DNA of 64,000 nucleotides from Cyclobacteriaceae bacterium (lineage in GTDB: Bacteria; Bacteroidota; Bacteroidia; Cytophagales; Cyclobacteriaceae), in assembly GCA_026129485.1 (NCBI GenBank), contig JAHCHY010000010.1, positions 62,001 through 126,000 on the forward strand. The letters run 5' to 3'. Shown here one piece after another: positions 1 to 8,555 of this stretch (positions within the stretch are counted from its first letter, which is position 1; every line of letters starts with the position of its first letter). The notes under the pieces were generated by a model that was not told the DNA's origin, did not search any database, and was given only the letters and a program-made list of their open reading frames with translations. Made by a program: the position numbers and the translations under genes.

Positions 1-55
1 CTCTATGAAGGATGGCGAGCCGCAAATCCGGCATTTTGAGGATGCGTTTTATTAA
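1..55 (+). CDS. 3' end of an unidentified gene
   Basis: The reading frame starting at base 2 is open from the window edge and ends in TAA at 53-55, giving a plausible protein tail (SMKDGEPQIRHFEDAFY). The other forward frame I read stops within 40 bases and looks less protein-like. Too short to identify. Seen: open frame and stop. Inferred: that this is the end of a real gene. Confidence 0.4.
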   Translation, partial: SMKDGEPQIRHFEDAFY

Positions 56-67
56 CCCCTTTAGATC

Positions 68-128
68 AGTGATGATTGATTCGTGAGTTGTGATTTTAGA
101 TTTTTTACATCACAAATCAATCATCACT
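68..128. repeat. intergenic inverted repeat
   Basis: A 14-bp perfect inverted repeat (AGTGATGATTGATT at 68-81, complement at 115-128) separates the partial gene at the left edge from the convergent MORN-repeat gene. Similar TGATTTGTGAT wording recurs near 46,924-46,955, so it belongs to a dispersed family. It may also end transcription from both sides. Confidence 0.6.
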
Positions 129-147
129 AATCGCAAATCAGCATGCT

Positions 148-963
148 TTACTTAGAATAAATTTCTTTCCCCTTCTCATCCCACTCTTTACGCACATAAG
201 GTCGGGTTTCTTTTTCAAAAGGCTCTTTAGGGTAAGTAATAATGCGTTTGCGTTTTCCGCTGAGGTAGTTTTCAATCCAGTCGTTTACGCGCTCGCCCCA
301 GTGGTATTCGCCCTGCACGGCTATTTGTCCGTTTTCGTGGAAGTAGTAATAGAAGCCTTCTTTCTCGCCATACTCAATGGGTGTAATTTCCTTTAGCTTT
401 TTTCTTTCGACCGGGTCGTAATAGGTTACAAGCGATTCCTTCGGCCAGCCCTTGTAATATTTTTCCTTGTCTTCTACCAGGTCCTGCCGGTTGTAACGCA
501 TCCAGCGGCCGTGCCTGGTGCCCTTGTAGAAGATACCTTCTTCAACTACATCTTCGCCAACCATTTTTTTATAAGGGCCATGTGCCAGCACGCCCTTTTT
601 TACATCGAAGGCGCCAATGCCGGTTTTACGCAATTCCTTCCGGGTGAAATCGTACCAATACACATCACGCGCAAAGCCGGAAGGCACATCGGGCTTTTTC
701 AGCACATAGAAATATTCAACGGTTGCTTTATCGCCAAAGCCTTTACGGGTAAATTTTTTACGGGTTTTAACACCATAGTAAACCTTGCGCTTGGGTTTTT
801 TCTTTTTGGTGGGAATGGGCTCATCGTTCTGGTCTAACTCCAGCAAGGTAAACGGACGGTCTGTTTCAAAAGTAAACTGGCCTTCTTTGGTTACGGGTGC
901 AGGCGGCTGGGCAATCAGCACAACTGAACCCAAAGACAATATGCCCGCTAACAGGTGTTTCAT
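148..963 (-). CDS. secreted MORN-variant repeat protein
   Basis: 271 residues. The N-terminus is a signal peptide (hydrophobic core LLAGILSLGSVVLIA, cut near AQPP). The body is rich in Lys, Tyr and Trp and holds MORN-variant units of the form Y..G..HGRWMRY, Y.....GYYYYFHENGQ and GEY..G.R.NDW, roughly residues 135-245, as in the YwqK-like family often labelled antitoxin. No catalytic motif is visible. Such repeats are normally structural; periplasmic or surface location is inferred from the signal peptide. It is the last gene of a minus-strand series and stands 108 bp downstream of htpG behind a terminator-like hairpin, so it is probably transcribed alone. Confidence 0.75.
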   Translation of the reverse strand: MKHLLAGILSLGSVVLIAQPPAPVTKEGQFTFETDRPFTLLELDQNDEPIPTKKKKPKRKVYYGVKTRKKFTRKGFGDKATVEYFYVLKKPDVPSGFARDVYWYDFTRKELRKTGIGAFDVKKGVLAHGPYKKMVGEDVVEEGIFYKGTRHGRWMRYNRQDLVEDKEKYYKGWPKESLVTYYDPVERKKLKEITPIEYGEKEGFYYYFHENGQIAVQGEYHWGERVNDWIENYLSGKRKRIITYPKEPFEKETRPYVRKEWDEKGKEIYSK

Positions 964-1022
964 AAACGAAAAACGAAGTTAAGGAAAATATATTTTGTGC
1001 TGAAAAAATAGGCAATAAGCAA

Positions 1023-1060
1023 AAGGCAGTAGGCAAGGCCTTAAAATTGCCTACTGCCTT
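1023..1060 (-). terminator. terminator-like hairpin after htpG
   Basis: 14-bp perfect stem (AAGGCAGTAGGCAA with its complement at 1047-1060) and a 10-nt loop. On the minus strand it begins 11 bases after the htpG stop and is followed by TTTTGC, so it can act as an intrinsic terminator. The GGCAGTAGGCA wording is also typical of dispersed intergenic repeats. Confidence 0.6.
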
Positions 1061-1071
1061 ACTCTTTAGAT

Positions 1072-2976
1072 TTAACCAACAAGCTCCACACTGCGCTTGA
1101 TAAAGGCGGTTAAATCGGCTCCGGTGAGCAGATTCTGCGAAAGCAACGCCAGGTCGTACACCTGCTTGGCCAGCCGGTTTTTCTGTTCTTCGGTTTCGGC
1201 CTTGAGAATTTTTTGAACCAGTGTGTGGTTGCCATTGATGGCCACATTGTAACTGTCGGGCATGGCGCCCATAAAGCCGTACATGCCACCGCCACCTCCG
1301 GTTTTTTGCATGTCTTTCATCCTGCGCATCCACTCGCTCATGGTAATGGTTACCGGCATATCTTCCGGTGCGAGCGACTCTACCGCAATGGTCATGCTGG
1401 TGTTATTGATGGCGGTTTCAAAAATTTTCTTCACGGCCTCTTCTTCATCCTTGCTCAATATGCTGGCTACCGCTTCTTCTTTGGCAATCAGCTTATCGAT
1501 GGTTTCGCTGTCCACACGCTTCAGTTGGGTTTTTTCCAGCTTCTGCTCCAGGTGGTTGATGAAGTGGCTGTCCAGAATGCCATCCAGCACGAGCACATCG
1601 TAACCACGGCCCTTTGCACTTTCTATAAAGGCATGTTGCTTGGCGGCATCGGTAGTATATAGATACACTGCGCTTTTGTCTTTATCGGTCTGGCCGGGCT
1701 TTACTTTTTCTTCGTATTCTTTAAGAGTAAAGAATTTGCCATCGGTGTTTTTAAGCAGCAAAAACTCTTTCGATTTTTCGTAAAACTTCTCATCACTGAT
1801 GGTGCCGTATTTTACAAACACGCTTATGTCGTCCCACTTCTTCTCAAACTCTGCGCGGTCTTTGATAAACATATCCACCAGCTTGTCGGCTACCTTTTTG
1901 GTGATATGCGCGCTGATCTTCTTCACGTTTGCATCGCTCTGTAAATAGCTGCGCGATACGTTTAACGGAATATCGGGCGAATCCAATACACCGTGCAGCA
2001 ACATTAAGAAATCGGGCACCACATCTTTTACCTCATCGGTAATAAACACCTGGCGTGAGTAAAGCTGGATTTTATTGCGTTGTATTTCAAAATCGTTTTT
2101 GATTTTGGGAAAGTAAAGAACTCCCGTAAGGTTAAACGGATAGTCCACATTCAAATGAATCCAGAACAACGGGTCTTCGCTGAACGGGTATAGCTCTTTA
2201 TAAAATTTCAGGTAATCTTCATCTTTCAGCTCCAGCGGAGCTTTTGTCCAGATGGGCGAGGTGTTGTTGATAATCCGGTCGCTGGTAACCGTTTTATATT
2301 TCGGCTTGTTTTCCTTATCCACGCCATCTTCAACGCTTTCTTCCTTGGTGCCGAATTTGATTTCTACCGGGAGGAACTTGCAATATTTTTCGAGTATGCC
2401 TTTTAAACGGAACTCATCCAAAAACTCTTCCGAATCGGCATTGATGTGCAGGATAACATCGGTACCGCGTGTTTCTTTGGCAGCAGGCGAAAGCTCAAAC
2501 TCGGTGGAGCCATCGCACTCCCAGCGGGCAGCCTCAGTATTTTCTTTATACGATTTTGAGATTACTTCCACTTTATCCGCCACCATAAAAGCCGAGTAGA
2601 AGCCCAGCCCAAACTTACCGATGATGTCTTTCGCATCGGCTTTGTCTTTGAATTTTTCCACAAACTCGGCTGCACCTGAAAAAGCGATCTGGTTGATATA
2701 CTTTTTAATTTCATCGGCTGTCATGCCCAGCCCTTTATCGCTAACGGTAATGGTCTTTTTCTTTTTGTCGAAGCTAACCTCAATCTTCAGGTCGCCCAGC
2801 TCACCGTTAAACTCGCCCAGCGAAGCTAACTTTTTCAGCTTCTGCGTGGCATCCACCGCGTTGCTCACCAGCTCGCGCAAAAATATCTCATGATCGGAAT
2901 ACAGGAATTTCTTGATGATGGGGAAGATGTTCTCGGTATGAATGGAAATGGTACCTTTTTCTGTCGTTGTGGTCAT
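1072..2976 (-). CDS. htpG: molecular chaperone HtpG (bacterial Hsp90)
   Basis: 634 residues, the normal HtpG length. The N-terminal GHKL ATPase has its motifs in order: ELVSNAVDA (residues 35-43, catalytic Glu and Mg-binding Asn), DKGLGMT (near 80) and GKFGLGFYSAFM (near 120), followed by the middle domain and the C-terminal dimerisation domain. The start ATG gives the standard short leader before the first helix. Known role: cytosolic ATP-driven dimeric chaperone for client remodelling under stress. It carries a Gly-rich GGGGGMYGF stretch near residue 565, at the position of the flexible client-binding helix loop. Monocistronic by context, with about 190 bp to rng upstream and its own hairpin downstream. 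Confidence 0.97.
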   Translation of the reverse strand: MTTTTEKGTISIHTENIFPIIKKFLYSDHEIFLRELVSNAVDATQKLKKLASLGEFNGELGDLKIEVSFDKKKKTITVSDKGLGMTADEIKKYINQIAFSGAAEFVEKFKDKADAKDIIGKFGLGFYSAFMVADKVEVISKSYKENTEAARWECDGSTEFELSPAAKETRGTDVILHINADSEEFLDEFRLKGILEKYCKFLPVEIKFGTKEESVEDGVDKENKPKYKTVTSDRIINNTSPIWTKAPLELKDEDYLKFYKELYPFSEDPLFWIHLNVDYPFNLTGVLYFPKIKNDFEIQRNKIQLYSRQVFITDEVKDVVPDFLMLLHGVLDSPDIPLNVSRSYLQSDANVKKISAHITKKVADKLVDMFIKDRAEFEKKWDDISVFVKYGTISDEKFYEKSKEFLLLKNTDGKFFTLKEYEEKVKPGQTDKDKSAVYLYTTDAAKQHAFIESAKGRGYDVLVLDGILDSHFINHLEQKLEKTQLKRVDSETIDKLIAKEEAVASILSKDEEEAVKKIFETAINNTSMTIAVESLAPEDMPVTITMSEWMRRMKDMQKTGGGGGMYGFMGAMPDSYNVAINGNHTLVQKILKAETEEQKNRLAKQVYDLALLSQNLLTGADLTAFIKRSVELVG

Positions 2977-3139
2977 AATTTGTCAGCGTTTAATTGAAAA
3001 ATAATGCAACAGCCACCAGTCAAATGGCATTCCAGTTTGGTTAAAATGACAGGTTGGCAGAAAATTTACGGAAGCCGTGAATGGACAGTTATTCACCCGC
3101 AGAACCCTTTCCTGTAAAAGAAAATTCTATGTTGAGAAA

Positions 3140-3169
3140 GAATAAAGGCGGATTAATCCGCCTTTATTC
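3140..3169 (-). terminator. intrinsic terminator of rng
   Basis: Perfect 30-bp palindrome with a GC core (AAAGGCGGAT and its complement), followed on the minus strand by TTTCTC. It overlaps the stop codon of the RNase G gene (3164-3166), so transcription should end just after the last codon. Confidence 0.8.
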
Positions 3170-4747
3170 TTCTTCTTGAACAGTAACGCTCTTACCTCCC
3201 ACCTCAATCTCCTCGCCATCTTTATTCAAAAAGTGAAACTCGGTAATGCCCAGCGAGCTGTCTTTTACCAGCGTTAACCACTTTTTGTATTTGAAGAAGA
3301 ATTTCACACGCTTGGAAATAATGCCCTTGGTATAGTAGGCATACAGGAACGGGTGCAAAGCCAATACCAGGTTGCTCTCGTTCTGCTTGATAAACAAGTG
3401 GTCGAGGTGTTGCTCAATCTGGTCGGTAATTAAAATTGTAGCGGCAATGCTACCGCTTCCGTTGCAGGTGGGGCAAACTTCTTTGGTAACAATATTCATT
3501 TGCGGGCGCACGCGCTCGCGGGTAATCTGCATTAAGCCAAACTTGGAAAGCGGGAGTACGGTATGCTTGGCGCGATCCAGCTCCATGGCTTCTTTCATAG
3601 CATTATAGATCACGCGCTTGTTGTCCGCATTGCGCATGTCTATAAAGTCCACCACGATGATGCCGCCCATATCGCGTAGGCGTAATTGCCGTGCAACCTC
3701 TTTAGCCGCTTCGATGTTTACCGACATAGCCGTGGTTTCCTGGTTTTCTTCGCGGTTGGATTTGTTGCCACTGTTTACATCAATTACGTGCAAGGCTTCG
3801 GTGTGCTCAATGATCAGGTAGCCGCCCCCGCGCAGGCTTACGGTTTGCCCGAAGGCAGACTTGATCTGCTTTTCAATTCCGTAATGCTCAAAAATCTTGG
3901 CCTTGCCGGAATACAGCTTCACGATTTTTTCTTTTTCAGGAGCAATGTTGCGGATGTAGCTCTTTACTTCTTCAAAGATTTTCTTGTCGTCCACGTGCAC
4001 ATTATCGAACGACTCGTTGAGCACATCGCGCAATACCGATGAGGTTTTGCTCAGCTCACCGATCATCTTGTCGCGCGGATTGCCTTCCACCAGGCGGGCT
4101 GCACCTTCTTCCCAGGTCTTAACCAAGCTGCGCAGGTCTTTGTCCAGCTCAGCCACTTCCTTGCCTTCGGCTACGGTGCGGATGATCACCCCGAAGTTTT
4201 CGGGCTTGATGGACTGGATAAGGCGCTGCAGGCGCTTGCGTTCTTCGCTGCTGGAAATACGCTTGGAAACATTTACTCCTTTGCCGAAGGGTACCAACAC
4301 GAGGTAGCGTCCGGCAATTGATAACTCACACGAAAGTCGCGGGCCTTTGGTAGAAATGGGTTCTTTAACTACCTGTACCGGGATGAGCTGGTTTCTGGAA
4401 AGCTGCTGGCCTATTTTGCCATGCTTGTCAATGTCTTTCTCTAAGTGAAACTTGTCCAGCCGGCCCCCGGTAATTTTTTTAGCCTTTACCAGCTTGGTGA
4501 ATTTCTGAAGCGAACCGAATTGCGGGCCTAAGTCTAAGTAATGCAAAAATGCATCCTTTTCATACCCGATGTCAATAAACGCTGCGTTCAGCCCCTGCAC
4601 TACCTTTTTAACGGTACCCAGGTAAATATCACCAACTACAAACTTGTTGCCTCCTTCGTCTTCGTGGAACTCAACAAGCTGTTTGTCTTTAAGAAGGGCT
4701 ATGCGACATCCGTTCTGAGTAGCACTGATAATAAGTTCGTTACTCAA
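3164..4747 (-). CDS. rng: ribonuclease G/E family endoribonuclease
   Basis: 527 residues, RNase G size without the long C-terminal scaffold of RNase E. Features in order: N-terminal S1-type RNA-binding region (GDIYLGTVKKVVQGLNAAFI, near 38-57), the RNase H-like and DNase I-like catalytic core with the metal-binding segments IDVNSGNK (near 325) and VVDFIDM (near 369), and the Zn-link motif CPTCNGSG (near 427) used for dimer contact. Known role: 5'-end-sensing endonuclease in mRNA decay and 16S rRNA 5' maturation. It is the last of a minus-strand series after HU, a TPR protein and a tiny basic protein predicted to be ribosomal, a setting that fits ribosome and RNA maturation. Confidence 0.93.
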   Translation of the reverse strand: MSNELIISATQNGCRIALLKDKQLVEFHEDEGGNKFVVGDIYLGTVKKVVQGLNAAFIDIGYEKDAFLHYLDLGPQFGSLQKFTKLVKAKKITGGRLDKFHLEKDIDKHGKIGQQLSRNQLIPVQVVKEPISTKGPRLSCELSIAGRYLVLVPFGKGVNVSKRISSSEERKRLQRLIQSIKPENFGVIIRTVAEGKEVAELDKDLRSLVKTWEEGAARLVEGNPRDKMIGELSKTSSVLRDVLNESFDNVHVDDKKIFEEVKSYIRNIAPEKEKIVKLYSGKAKIFEHYGIEKQIKSAFGQTVSLRGGGYLIIEHTEALHVIDVNSGNKSNREENQETTAMSVNIEAAKEVARQLRLRDMGGIIVVDFIDMRNADNKRVIYNAMKEAMELDRAKHTVLPLSKFGLMQITRERVRPQMNIVTKEVCPTCNGSGSIAATILITDQIEQHLDHLFIKQNESNLVLALHPFLYAYYTKGIISKRVKFFFKYKKWLTLVKDSSLGITEFHFLNKDGEEIEVGGKSVTVQEEE

Positions 4748-4763
4748 AACTTTAAAAATTTAT

Positions 4764-4795
4764 CTCACCCGGCCCTCTCCATAGGAGAGGGAAAG
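4764..4795. repeat. CTCACCC/CCCTCTCC palindromic repeat
   Basis: CCCTCTCC at 4773-4780 and its exact complement at 4784-4791 around a 3-nt loop, preceded by CTCACCC. It is the same family as the copies at 18.4, 18.8 and 30.3 kb. Here it lies between rng and the small basic gene and could act as a processing or attenuation hairpin. Confidence 0.75.
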
Positions 4796-4809
4796 GAAGA
4801 GTTGGTTAT

Positions 4810-4899
4810 TTATTTCTTCTTATGTCTGTTTTTTCTCAAACGCTTCTTGCGTTTGTGGGTAGCCATTTTGTGTTTCTTTCTTTTTTTACCACTTGGCAT
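4810..4899 (-). CDS. 29-residue basic protein, AURKAIP1/COX24-like
   Basis: A complete 30-codon frame from ATG to TAA. The product begins MPSGKKRKKHKMATHKRKK and is nearly all Lys, Arg, His and Asn. Bacteroidota genomes carry such mini-proteins, annotated as AURKAIP1/COX24-domain proteins. The family relates to mitochondrial mS38 and mycobacterial bS22 of the small ribosomal subunit, so a structural ribosomal role is likely. It lies between the TPR gene and rng on the same strand. It is below the usual ORF length cut-off and easily missed. Sure of the family pattern, less sure of the exact ribosomal position. Confidence 0.85.
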   Translation of the reverse strand: MPSGKKRKKHKMATHKRKKRLRKNRHKKK

Positions 4900-4954
4900 A
4901 ATGCTTTGGTTTTTTTGTCCTCCCGATTGTTTTCGGGAAAACGGGGTTAAACAA

Positions 4955-5758
4955 TTATTTATCTAAATCTTTCAGATAAGAATCTGCGGTGGCTTGCACG
5001 GCAGGGTCCTTATCTAAGGTTTTTACAAGCTCAAACTGCTGGCGGGCTTTGTTTTTGTTACCCTTGTTCAGGTAGGCTACGCCCAGCATTAATGCGCCCT
5101 GAATATGGTTCGGATTAACAGCCTTTAGCTCTTCCAGTCTTTCGATGGCCCGATCGTATTGCCTGGATTGCACGGCAAGCATGCCCATGTTATAGAGCGC
5201 GAATTCGTTTTTCGGATCTTCGGCCAGCACCTCGCGCAACAGCCCAACGCCTTGCGGAGGATTGGATGTGAAATAAGTCATGGCAATTTTGGTTTTGGCT
5301 TCCAGGTCTTTGGGATTAGCTGCCGTTACCTTGCCAAGCCACTCGCGGGTCTTTTCCGCTAATTGTTCCTGTTTAGCCGGTTCCATCGCAAAGGTGTAAG
5401 CTTCGTAATAGCTGTTGCCGGCTTTTAAAAAACTTTCGGTTGTGTTAAAGAACGTTGCTGCCTGCCCTGCGAACCATGCTGCGCTATCAAACTGGCCTGC
5501 CTGCGTATAGAGGGTTCTCAGAGAGTCGGCAAAGATAGCATTTTTTTGATTCGATGAATTCGATTGAAATTGCATCCGAACGCTTTTGATCGTAGCCGAA
5601 AGGGTGGCCGGAATGGCAGCATGACCTGTGCCCTGCGGCTCTTCCGGGGCGGCTTCCTTCAACTGGCTTTCATTTTCCACTACCGATTTAGGCAGCAGAA
5701 AAATCAGCCATACCAGCAGGGCGGCTACTACAATTAAAATAATACGGGTCTTCAGCAT
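4955..5758 (-). CDS. membrane-anchored TPR protein
   Basis: 267 residues from the ATG at 5758 (an in-frame ATG 15 bases upstream is less likely because it adds a charged leader). An N-terminal anchor (IILIVVAALLVWLIFLLP) is followed by a linker and TPR units from about residue 120, with clear helix pairs at NEFALYNMGMLAVQSRQYDRA and NHIQGALMLGVAYLNKGNKNKA. Such proteins are scaffolds; the partner is unknown. It sits 42 bp downstream of the HU gene and upstream of the small basic gene and rng, so it is probably co-transcribed with them. Confidence 0.85.
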   Translation of the reverse strand: MLKTRIILIVVAALLVWLIFLLPKSVVENESQLKEAAPEEPQGTGHAAIPATLSATIKSVRMQFQSNSSNQKNAIFADSLRTLYTQAGQFDSAAWFAGQAATFFNTTESFLKAGNSYYEAYTFAMEPAKQEQLAEKTREWLGKVTAANPKDLEAKTKIAMTYFTSNPPQGVGLLREVLAEDPKNEFALYNMGMLAVQSRQYDRAIERLEELKAVNPNHIQGALMLGVAYLNKGNKNKARQQFELVKTLDKDPAVQATADSYLKDLDK

Positions 5759-5800
5759 GCAATCTTCAGCCAATCACCACAGATGGTGATACAACTTCAA

Positions 5801-6109
5801 CTATTTGGTTTCAGCGAGCTGTTTCACCTTATCGCTGTTCTTGATCTTACTGATAAAAATCTTAGCCGGCTTAAAGCTGGGGATGTAGTGCTCATCAATT
5901 ACGATGGCCGTATTGCGGGATATGTTACGGGCAATTTTCTTCTTTCGCTTCTTATTAATAAAGCTACCGAAACCACGCACATAAATGTTGTGGCCGCCAG
6001 CCATATTGGTTTTTACAATGTTAAAGAATGCTTCTACGGTTGCAGATACATCGGCTTTGTCAATTCCGGTTTTTTCAGCGATTTGGTTGATTACGTCAGC
6101 TTTGGTCAC
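5801..6109 (-). CDS. HU/IHF-family DNA-binding protein
   Basis: 102 residues with the full HU fold: helical dimerisation part MTKADVINQIAEKTGI...AFFNIV, then the DNA-binding arm with GFGSF (near 46-50), KKRKKKIARN and a proline-containing tip replaced by SRNTAIVIDEHY, then PSFKPAK. The C-terminus carries a short extra tail (KIKNSDKVKQLAETK). Known role: DNA bending and nucleoid architecture. First gene of the minus-strand group, divergent from mutY across about 190 bp; this pairing next to mutY is common in the phylum. Confidence 0.95.
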   Translation of the reverse strand: MTKADVINQIAEKTGIDKADVSATVEAFFNIVKTNMAGGHNIYVRGFGSFINKKRKKKIARNISRNTAIVIDEHYIPSFKPAKIFISKIKNSDKVKQLAETK

Positions 6110-6299
6110 GGCTTAAAAATGTTTTATATGGATTATGGGTATTCTCAAAAATCAGGGCTGCAAATTTAAACGAGTTTCCGCAATCGCAAAATGAAATTAT
6201 TGATTATCACCCACATGGGATCAACATTTGCGACCAGCAGTCGAAACATTCGCCACGAAACGATTGTTTTTCACACTTTCGCGATATTTTAAATTCAGA

Positions 6300-7355
6300 A
6301 TGAGCAAGTCTGCTTTTGCAAACCGGGTGATGGACTGGTACGATCGGCACAAACGCGATCTGCCCTGGCGCCATACCCGCGACCCCTACAAAATCTGGCT
6401 TTCGGAAATTATTTTACAGCAGACCCGCGTAGCGCAGGGACTTCCGTACTACCTGGCTTTTGTGGCCCGCTATGCTACCGTAAAAGAGCTTGCTGCTGCC
6501 CCGCAAGATGAAGTGCTGCGCCTGTGGCAGGGGCTGGGCTACTATTCGCGTGCACGCAACCTGCATGCCTGCGCAAAAGAAGTGGTGAACGAATACGGAG
6601 GAAAATTTCCCGGCTCGTACCAGGAGCTTTTAAAGTTGCCGGGAGTAGGCAGCTATACGGCAGCAGCCATTGCCTCGTTTGTCTATGACGAACCCGTGGC
6701 CGTAGTAGATGGAAACGTGTTTCGGGTATTGGCGCGTGTGTTCGGAATAGAGCAGGACATTGCTTCGCCTGCAGGCAAAAAATTTTTCTTTGAAAAGGCA
6801 AATGCGCTCATCAGCGAGGACAAACCCGGAATTTTTAACCAGGCGGTAATGGAGTTTGGTGCGTTACACTGCACACCTAAAAACCCTGCGTGCAACAGTT
6901 GCCCGCTTGCGCAGATGTGTGTGGCGAATCAACAAAACCTGCAAGCGCATTTGCCCGTTAAGCTGGCGCGTACCAAAGTAAGAACGCGGTATTTATATTA
7001 TTTCGTGATCAGAAAAGGCACGCAACTGTATCTGCGGAAGCGCAGCCCCGGAGATATCTGGAATGGCTTGTATGATTTTTATATGTGGGAAGAAAGTAAA
7101 CCAACCACTATGCAGCAGCTTTTTAAAAAACATAATATTACTGTACGAGTAGATCGTGTAAGCGATGAGTACAAGCACATTTTGTCACACCAGAAGCTGG
7201 TCGCCAGGTTTATTGAACCGGCAGAGATAAATACGGTATTACAAAAACAGTTTAAAGCAGCCGGGCTGAAATTATATTCTAAAAAACAGATTGAGCAATT
7301 GCCCAAACCGGTTTTAATTTCCCGTTTCTTGCAGGATGCAGGTTATTTACAGTAG
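6300..7355 (+). CDS. mutY: adenine DNA glycosylase MutY
   Basis: 351 residues from the ATG at 6300. A longer frame begins 24 codons upstream but adds a leader unlike the family. The HhH-GPD core has LSEIILQQTRV (catalytic Glu), the hairpin LPGVGSYTAAAI and VVDGNVFRVL (catalytic Asp). The 4Fe-4S cluster cysteines are C-X6-C-X2-C-X5-C (CTPKNPACNSCPLAQMC). The C-terminal Nudix-like 8-oxoG recognition domain follows from about residue 225. Known role: removes A mispaired with 8-oxoguanine. Followed by ssb with its own promoter. Confidence 0.96.
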   Translation: MSKSAFANRVMDWYDRHKRDLPWRHTRDPYKIWLSEIILQQTRVAQGLPYYLAFVARYATVKELAAAPQDEVLRLWQGLGYYSRARNLHACAKEVVNEYGGKFPGSYQELLKLPGVGSYTAAAIASFVYDEPVAVVDGNVFRVLARVFGIEQDIASPAGKKFFFEKANALISEDKPGIFNQAVMEFGALHCTPKNPACNSCPLAQMCVANQQNLQAHLPVKLARTKVRTRYLYYFVIRKGTQLYLRKRSPGDIWNGLYDFYMWEESKPTTMQQLFKKHNITVRVDRVSDEYKHILSHQKLVARFIEPAEINTVLQKQFKAAGLKLYSKKQIEQLPKPVLISRFLQDAGYLQ

Positions 7356-7369
7356 TTTTAAATATTGCC

Positions 7370-7377
7370 TACTTTTG
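7370..7377 (+). promoter_or_regulatory. putative -7 promoter element of ssb
   Basis: TACTTTTG fits the Bacteroidota sigma-ABfr -7 consensus TAnnTTTG and lies 118 bp before the ssb start in the mutY-ssb gap. The matching -33 box is weak. A hairpin (GGTTTCA/TGAAACC, 7400-7420) sits in the predicted leader. Confidence 0.5.
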
Positions 7378-7436
7378 AAATAAAATAAGTAAAGCTTCAG
7401 GTTTCAATCTTTGTGAAACCTTAGTGTCTTCGGGCC

Positions 7437-7455
7437 CCTGCCTGCCGCAGGCAGG
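7437..7455. repeat. CCTGCCTGC/GCAGGCAGG palindrome
   Basis: Perfect 9-bp inverted repeat around one base in the ssb leader, 40 bp before the start codon. GC-rich palindromes of this wording are common intergenic repeats in this phylum. In the mRNA it would form a strong hairpin ahead of ssb. Confidence 0.6.
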
Positions 7456-7494
7456 TTTGTGGCAATAATGGTTTAAAACAAAACAACTAAATAT

Positions 7495-7926
7495 ATGTCA
7501 GGAGTAAACAAAGTAATTTTAGTAGGGCGTCTGGGCAAAGACCCGGATGTAAGAAATCTTGAAAACGGGGCAACGGTAGCCAACTTTACTATGGCTACAT
7601 CCGAAACGTACAAGGACCGCAACACAGGTGAACGAAAAGAAATAACCGAATGGCACAACGTGGTGTTGTGGCGCGGCCTGGCCGACATTGCTGCCAAGTA
7701 CCTGCACAAAGGCGACCAGGTTTATATTGAAGGCAAGCTGCGCACACGCAGTTGGGAAAAAGAAGGAGTTACCCGCTACACCACGGAAATTATTGGCGAT
7801 AACATGACGTTGCTCGGTTCGCGCCAGGGAGGAGGAAGCTCCGGGGGCTCAACACCGGCCTACAATCAATCCGGTGGTGATGATGACAAACCGAATGATA
7901 ACGCTACGGACGATCTTCCTTTTTAA
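7495..7926 (+). CDS. ssb: single-stranded DNA-binding protein
   Basis: 143 residues. OB fold in the first 105 ([17 protein letters not shown], then [18 protein letters not shown] and the [15 protein letters not shown] strand pair), then a Gly/Ser-rich disordered linker and the acidic tip DDLPF that recruits repair proteins. Known role: coats ssDNA in replication, recombination and repair. Its stop codon is immediately followed by the gldD start (TAAATG), so the two are transcribed and perhaps translated together. Confidence 0.97.
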   Translation: MSGVNKVILVGRLGKDPDVRNLENGATVANFTMATSETYKDRNTGERKEITEWHNVVLWRGLADIAAKYLHKGDQVYIEGKLRTRSWEKEGVTRYTTEIIGDNMTLLGSRQGGGSSGGSTPAYNQSGGDDDKPNDNATDDLPF

Positions 7927-8532
7927 ATGAAGCGGAATTTTTTTCATTACCCCATGAATAAATTTTCATGGGGTATCTTTTTGGTAGTGATAATGCTGGT
8001 TAGCTGCTCGCGCGATTACAAACCCAAGCCTAAAGGATATAACAGGCTGGTGCTGCCTGAGGCCGAGTATCAACCTTCGCCCGATTCATTGCCGTACCAG
8101 TTTGAGTACTCCCAACAGGCCAGGCTTTTGGCCGATACTTCATGGATAAGCGAGCGCTACTGGGTTGAAATTTATTATCCGCAGTTGAAGGCCAACATTC
8201 ACATTACCTACAAGCGGCTGAACAACAAGGACGATCTGCTGAAAGAATTATTGAACGATTCGTATCGCCTTACATCCAAGCAACAGATAAAAGCATACGC
8301 GATTGATGAAGTAAGTGTAAAAACGCCATCGGGCAAAACAGCCGTAATAGCGGAAATAGCAGGCGATGTGCCCAGCCAGTTCCAGTTTACGATGACCGAT
8401 TCTGCACGAAATTTTTTACGGGGCGCGTTATACTTCAATACTGCGGTGCAAAACGATTCGCTGGCACCGGCTATCGAGTTTATGAAAAAAGAAACGATGC
8501 ATTTTATCAATACGCTGGAGTGGAAGCAATAA
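7927..8532 (+). CDS. gldD: gliding motility lipoprotein GldD
   Basis: 201 residues; a second in-frame start is at 7954. The signal peptide ends in the lipobox LVSC. The family body follows: YKPKPKGYNRL, LPYQFEYS, WVEIYYPQLKANIHITYK and the C-terminal ALYFN/DSLAPAIEF block. Known: GldD is a lipoprotein required for gliding and type IX secretion in Flavobacterium. Location after mutY-ssb is conserved, but gldE, which often lies between ssb and gldD in relatives, is not here. A terminator-like hairpin covers the beginning of the coding region. Confidence 0.93.
   Translation: MKRNFFHYPMNKFSWGIFLVVIMLVSCSRDYKPKPKGYNRLVLPEAEYQPSPDSLPYQFEYSQQARLLADTSWISERYWVEIYYPQLKANIHITYKRLNNKDDLLKELLNDSYRLTSKQQIKAYAIDEVSVKTPSGKTAVIAEIAGDVPSQFQFTMTDSARNFLRGALYFNTAVQNDSLAPAIEFMKKETMHFINTLEWKQ
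7948..7982 (+). terminator. terminator-like hairpin inside the gldD start
   Basis: TACCCCATGAA (7948-7958) and its exact complement (7965-7975) enclose a 6-nt loop and are followed by TCTTTTT. It has the form of an intrinsic terminator for ssb but lies inside gldD codons, and the alternative gldD ATG (7954) is in the stem. It may attenuate gldD. Confidence 0.55.
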
Positions 8533-8555
8533 TCCGCTCTTTAAAGAATAGTATC

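Noticed and set aside
866-1333. 155-codon minus-strand frame overlapping htpG and the MORN-repeat gene
   Set aside because: Lies in another frame inside htpG, spans a terminator hairpin and has Cys/Arg-rich shadow composition.
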